This document shows, in pieces, positions 61,164-64,000 of a stretch of 64,000 nucleotides of DNA (positions are counted from its first letter, which is position 1; each line of letters starts with the position of its first letter). This DNA comes from Elusimicrobiota bacterium. Lineage in GTDB: Bacteria > Elusimicrobiota > Elusimicrobia > UBA1565 > UBA9628. The position numbers and the translations under genes were made by a program. The stretch covers positions 24,794 to 88,793 of the forward strand of contig DAHZHT010000002.1 in the NCBI GenBank assembly GCA_027406905.1, given 5' to 3'. The notes beneath the pieces are model-generated. The model was not told the DNA's origin. It searched no databases and worked only from the letters and a program-made list of their open reading frames with translations.

Positions 61164-62813
61164 ATGAAAAAATTCTGGCTGATGGGGATTTTGTCCGCCG
61201 CCTTTTTATCTTCCTTTCCCCGCTTTGTTTTTTCGCAAACCCCCTCGACACCAACTATCGTTCTAGCCGCCAAAAAAACGAATCAACAGTCTAGTCTCCC
61301 CTCCAATTCTTCATGGTATAGCGGCCTCGGCAAAAGTTTTTCCAAGATTGAAAATTGGTGGAATCAAACCCCGCAGCAAGCGACTCTTAAGACCCCAAAG
61401 GAAGGGGTTTTACGAGAAAATTGCCAAAGGCAATGGGGAGTTCCCCATCAAAATTCCTGCATCGCGTTATCAAAAGAAATTGGAAACAAATCCAAGTCGC
61501 CTCTTTACGTCTACATTCCCTGCGCCGTTTTCTTCTCTCAACAACACGATCAGCCCAATTTTGCCTGTAAACCGGGAGACACTCTTAAACTCGCAAAAGC
61601 CATCGGTTCACCCCCGGGCATCAATCGAAACGTCCGCTATATCTTTTATGGTCCTGCGGGATATCAACCCAATTTGGCGACGAAAGATTATCTCTGCCAA
61701 AAAAAGACTCCCGAGAAACTCCTGACTAAAAACTGTCTTCCTTTAGGAAAAAAACTGACTCTCAGCGCCGGCGTCGACAGCGAAAACGTCCATGGCGTCA
61801 AAAAACTCCACATCACTATTTACCCCAGCGCTGGGAGTATCGGCTACTCCAACGGCTCCGCCGCCGCCATTAGAATCGGAAATCAATATTTGGGCATTCC
61901 CACGGGAAAAAATGCTTTTGATGTCGTGGTCGCAAAAACGCCTTCGTGGACTCCTCCACCCAAGAAAAAGCATCCTGCGGGCAAGGTCGCGAAAAAACAT
62001 AAGAATCCGCCCACATCAACGCCGGGAAACAAAACCTCGCCCCAATCTCCGGCCTGCGCCGATTTAAAAGCACAACTAGCGGGAGCCGAAGCGCAAATTC
62101 ATTCTTGTCTTGAAACCCTGCAAAAAAGCCCCGCCATGGGAACCCTCGCTAACACTTGCGAAGCCGCTCAAAATAAAGGATATGATGATTGCGCAACCAG
62201 TCCCCCCCCAGCTCCCAAGCCAACCTTGGTTTCAAAAGGGAACTTAGAAGGCAAACCCAATCTCACGCATAAAATTTCATGCAGCCAGGAAATGGGCAAG
62301 TGGCAAGCCCGCGTGTTTAGCTTGAGAAAACAAATTGCGGAAACCCCTAGCTGCCAGGCGCCTAAAGACAAAAATCCGAAACCCTGCCCTAAAGGCCAGG
62401 CGTTTAGTTCCGCCAGCGGAGGCGGGACCTGCGTTCCCAACGGGAACTCCAACGGAAATAACAACAACTCGCAAGGAAACAATATCAACAACACGCCCCC
62501 CAACTCCTCCAACTCCAGTTGCACGCAATCGGCATCCGCCCCAGCGGCTAAACCCAAGGATCAACAAGATCAAACAGGGCAGAACTCGGGTCAAGAGTCA
62601 GCAGCCAAGCCTAATTCCGGAAAAACGACGGCTTCCGTTGATTGCGATGGAGGCCAGAAAAAAGATACATCCTCCTGGCCCAAATTGCCTTGGAAAGGCA
62701 TGGGGCTCATTGGAGCATATGGCGGGCTTTTAGGAGCGCTTTTACTTGGCCCTATTGGGATGTTTGTCTTTGGGCTCATCGGAGTCGGGGTTGGATACCT
62801 GATCTCAAAATAG
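61164..62813 (+). CDS. Uncharacterised exported low-complexity protein with C-terminal glycine-zipper membrane domain
   Basis: A 549-residue protein. The signal peptide MKKFWLMGILSAAFLSSFPR is clear. A globular Cys-containing region follows (residues ~70-260), then Lys/Pro/Thr-rich and Ser/Asn/Gly-rich low-complexity stretches with scattered Cys, and a C-terminal glycine-zipper hairpin (GLIGAYGGLLGALLLGPIG and VFGLIGVGVGYLI). No family recognised. The start at 61164 rather than 61137 is preferred because it gives a proper signal peptide and matches the promoter. Surface display or envelope stress roles are possible but unsupported. Confidence 0.65.
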   Translation: MKKFWLMGILSAAFLSSFPRFVFSQTPSTPTIVLAAKKTNQQSSLPSNSSWYSGLGKSFSKIENWWNQTPQQATLKTPKEGVLRENCQRQWGVPHQNSCIALSKEIGNKSKSPLYVYIPCAVFFSQQHDQPNFACKPGDTLKLAKAIGSPPGINRNVRYIFYGPAGYQPNLATKDYLCQKKTPEKLLTKNCLPLGKKLTLSAGVDSENVHGVKKLHITIYPSAGSIGYSNGSAAAIRIGNQYLGIPTGKNAFDVVVAKTPSWTPPPKKKHPAGKVAKKHKNPPTSTPGNKTSPQSPACADLKAQLAGAEAQIHSCLETLQKSPAMGTLANTCEAAQNKGYDDCATSPPPAPKPTLVSKGNLEGKPNLTHKISCSQEMGKWQARVFSLRKQIAETPSCQAPKDKNPKPCPKGQAFSSASGGGTCVPNGNSNGNNNNSQGNNINNTPPNSSNSSCTQSASAPAAKPKDQQDQTGQNSGQESAAKPNSGKTTASVDCDGGQKKDTSSWPKLPWKGMGLIGAYGGLLGALLLGPIGMFVFGLIGVGVGYLISK

Positions 62814-62823
62814 AGTTGAAAAC

Positions 62824-63072
62824 TTAGCGATCCGATTTTTTATCTTTGAGAGGCTTTAGGTATTGCGGCAATCTCTCAATTTCCGCTTCCAAGTTTTTAA
62901 TAGCTTCCGCCAAAAACCCCAAATGTTTGCGAACCTTGGGATCAAGCGCGTCATTGTCTATTTTAGCGCGAATAAAATAAAGAGAATTGTTTAAGACCGC
63001 GAGAGGGTTTCTAAGCTCATGAGCGATATTCGAGGCCACGCGCACGATAGCATCTTTTTTTTCTTCAGGCAT
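62824..63072 (-). CDS. Stand-alone HisKA dimerisation/phosphoacceptor domain protein
   Basis: An 82-residue protein consisting only of a histidine-kinase DHp domain: the H-box VASNIAHELRNPLAVLNNSLYFI holds the phospho-accepting His in HELRNP, followed by a second helix (EAIKNLEAEIERLP). No sensor or ATPase domain is encoded. It begins 15 bp after the glucoamylase fragment and reads in the same direction. It could be a phosphotransfer protein, a dominant partner for other kinases, or a gene remnant; the intact frame, ATG and His argue for function. Confidence 0.7.
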   Translation of the reverse strand: MPEEKKDAIVRVASNIAHELRNPLAVLNNSLYFIRAKIDNDALDPKVRKHLGFLAEAIKNLEAEIERLPQYLKPLKDKKSDR

Positions 63073-63087
63073 AGTCTAAACTCTATC

Positions 63088-64000
63088 TTACGGATTTTTA
63101 GGCTTTTTTGGAAACAAATTGAGAAGGCAGGCCCGTCCTTCGCAAGCTTCCCTTAAGAAACTCACGTAGTTCCAGGTCAGATCGCGAGCCGAGATCATCG
63201 CTCCGGTCTCTTTGTCAATTTGTTCAGACATGGACCCATCTGGGTTTGCGTAGCGGCGAACGGTCTCCAAATATCGATTGCCTTCCTGACGCAGAGCCGC
63301 CAGTATTTGTTCAAAAAGCGGATTGGAATTTTCAATTTTGAGCCCCGGGCGCAGATTTTCTTTTCCGGGAAAATCTAAGCTTTGAAAAAAGGCGAGATTG
63401 CGGTCCGAAATCGATATAAATCCTTGCGCCGCATAAGCTTCCGCCAAACGGAGATAAAACTGTCCAAAAGTATTCGTTGAAATCACCCACGGGTTTCCCC
63501 CGAAATAGCGGTCCTCGGGATAGCGCCCGATTCCAATTCCCGGCGCGTCCGCCCTTCGGTTGATAGGATAAAGGTTTTTAAAGACCTCGGCCATTTTGAC
63601 GACGGTTGAAAGCGCCCGGTCATCGAGCGCCGAAAAAAAGCCGTCCTCAAAAGCCCCTTGCAAAATCGCCAAGACAACTCCAGAATCCATTCCGCTTTTT
63701 TTATAGTTGAGACCCGCGTCCTGGTCCAAGGTTTGAACGATAATTCCTTTTTTCTCATTCCAGTGCCTTTCAATTTCCGGCTTTAAAAGCTCGGCCTGCT
63801 GTTCGTAAAAATCAGCCGCGCCGGGGTCTTTCATCATGCGGGCAAGTTCCGCTCCAGACAAAAGAGCCTTTCTTTGAAGCATCTGGGTATAAAAATGGTG
63901 TCCCTTGACTTCTTCCCAAAGGTCATAGCTTGTTTGCCGCCAGAAATGAGACACGTATTCTAAATCCGTTTTGATGACCGAGGAAGTGGGCAGTTTCCCA
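63088..64000 (-). CDS. Glycoside hydrolase family 15 (glucoamylase-like), C-terminal part cut by window edge
   Basis: The last 303 codons of a GH15 (alpha/alpha)6-barrel enzyme; the frame is open through the window edge, so the GTG at 63954 is internal, not the start. General-acid region: SYDLWEEVKGHHFYT; catalytic-base region near the C-terminus: MSEQIDKETG; also GNPWVISTNTFGQFYLRLAEAYA. GH15 enzymes release glucose from starch or glycogen, some act on trehalose or dextran. The HisKA-only gene follows 15 bp downstream. Confidence 0.92.
   Translation of the reverse strand, partial: GKLPTSSVIKTDLEYVSHFWRQTSYDLWEEVKGHHFYTQMLQRKALLSGAELARMMKDPGAADFYEQQAELLKPEIERHWNEKKGIIVQTLDQDAGLNYKKSGMDSGVVLAILQGAFEDGFFSALDDRALSTVVKMAEVFKNLYPINRRADAPGIGIGRYPEDRYFGGNPWVISTNTFGQFYLRLAEAYAAQGFISISDRNLAFFQSLDFPGKENLRPGLKIENSNPLFEQILAALRQEGNRYLETVRRYANPDGSMSEQIDKETGAMISARDLTWNYVSFLREACEGRACLLNLFPKKPKNP

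Noticed and set aside
1..64000. CRISPR array or rRNA genes
   Set aside because: No regularly spaced direct repeats and no rRNA-like sequence were seen anywhere in the window.

Overview
The window is a compact chromosomal segment from a diderm (Gram-negative-type) bacterium. The evidence for an outer membrane is the Pal/CpoB/TolB genes, lipoproteins, two outer-membrane beta-barrel candidates and a bifunctional PBP1A. The mix of SpoVG, a Ctc-type L25, an F-type ATP synthase with AtpZ/AtpI-like leaders and an arsenosugar-type cluster fits an under-characterised phylum such as Elusimicrobiota or Omnitrophota. That placement is an inference; no rRNA gene is present to test it. Neither window edge is a gene boundary: atpA is cut at the left edge and a GH15 glucoamylase at the right.

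Layout. (1) 1-5.3 kb, minus strand: prfC, then atpZ-atpI-atpB-atpE-atpF-atpH-atpA. (2) 5.4-20.1 kb: a metal and metalloid island. It holds a MerR-controlled mer operon (merR, fused merT-merP, merA, thioredoxin-like protein), a bufferin operon (bufA2, MNIO enzyme bufB, bufC), a divergent ECF sigma factor/zinc-finger anti-sigma/redoxin operon, a phosphate-type permease, a radical SAM-ArsM fusion with two arsenosugar-type glycosyltransferases, and a DUF547/TVP38/MerA-like oxidoreductase operon led by a previously hidden 43-residue Met/Cys-rich membrane peptide. Three plus-strand promoters share TGTAAC-N17-GACT(T/C)A and lie upstream of bufA, the permease and the 43-residue peptide. They make the island look like one regulon of the sigma factor it encodes. 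(3) 20.0-35.6 kb, minus strand, visibly more AT-rich: an accessory or defence-type region. It has a reverse transcriptase preceded by a cloverleaf-like structured RNA and a small helical protein, a lipoprotein caspase-like protease, an outer-membrane barrel, an unusual response regulator, a 1750-residue DUF4011-helicase-Vsr protein, a RecB nuclease/exonuclease/Dna2-like helicase, and an IS30-type transposase remnant at the border. The left border carries a truncated copy of bufC. (4) 35.8-42 kb: S1/P1-type nuclease, alcohol dehydrogenase, rhodanese, a barrel protein, UDP-glucose dehydrogenase and a family 2 glycosyltransferase. (5) 42-48.4 kb: tolB/cpoB/pal, a coiled-coil protein, a PlsC-phosphopantetheinyl transferase fusion with a malonyl/acyl transferase, and tRNA-Glu. 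(6) 48.4-61 kb: PBP1A, then a dense minus-strand housekeeping run (tsaB, rimI, TPR protein, ispE, spoVG, tRNA-Gln, glmU, prs, rplY, pth, pmbA). (7) 61-64 kb: a secreted low-complexity protein, a stand-alone histidine-kinase dimerisation domain and the glucoamylase fragment.

The two most notable systems are the reverse transcriptase module at 20.4-22.4 kb (small protein, four-way-junction RNA, RT in that order) and the ECF-driven metal island, which joins phosphate-type transport, radical SAM plus arsenite methylation in one polypeptide, and ribosomal metallophore synthesis. All functional statements come from reading motifs and context. No database search was run.
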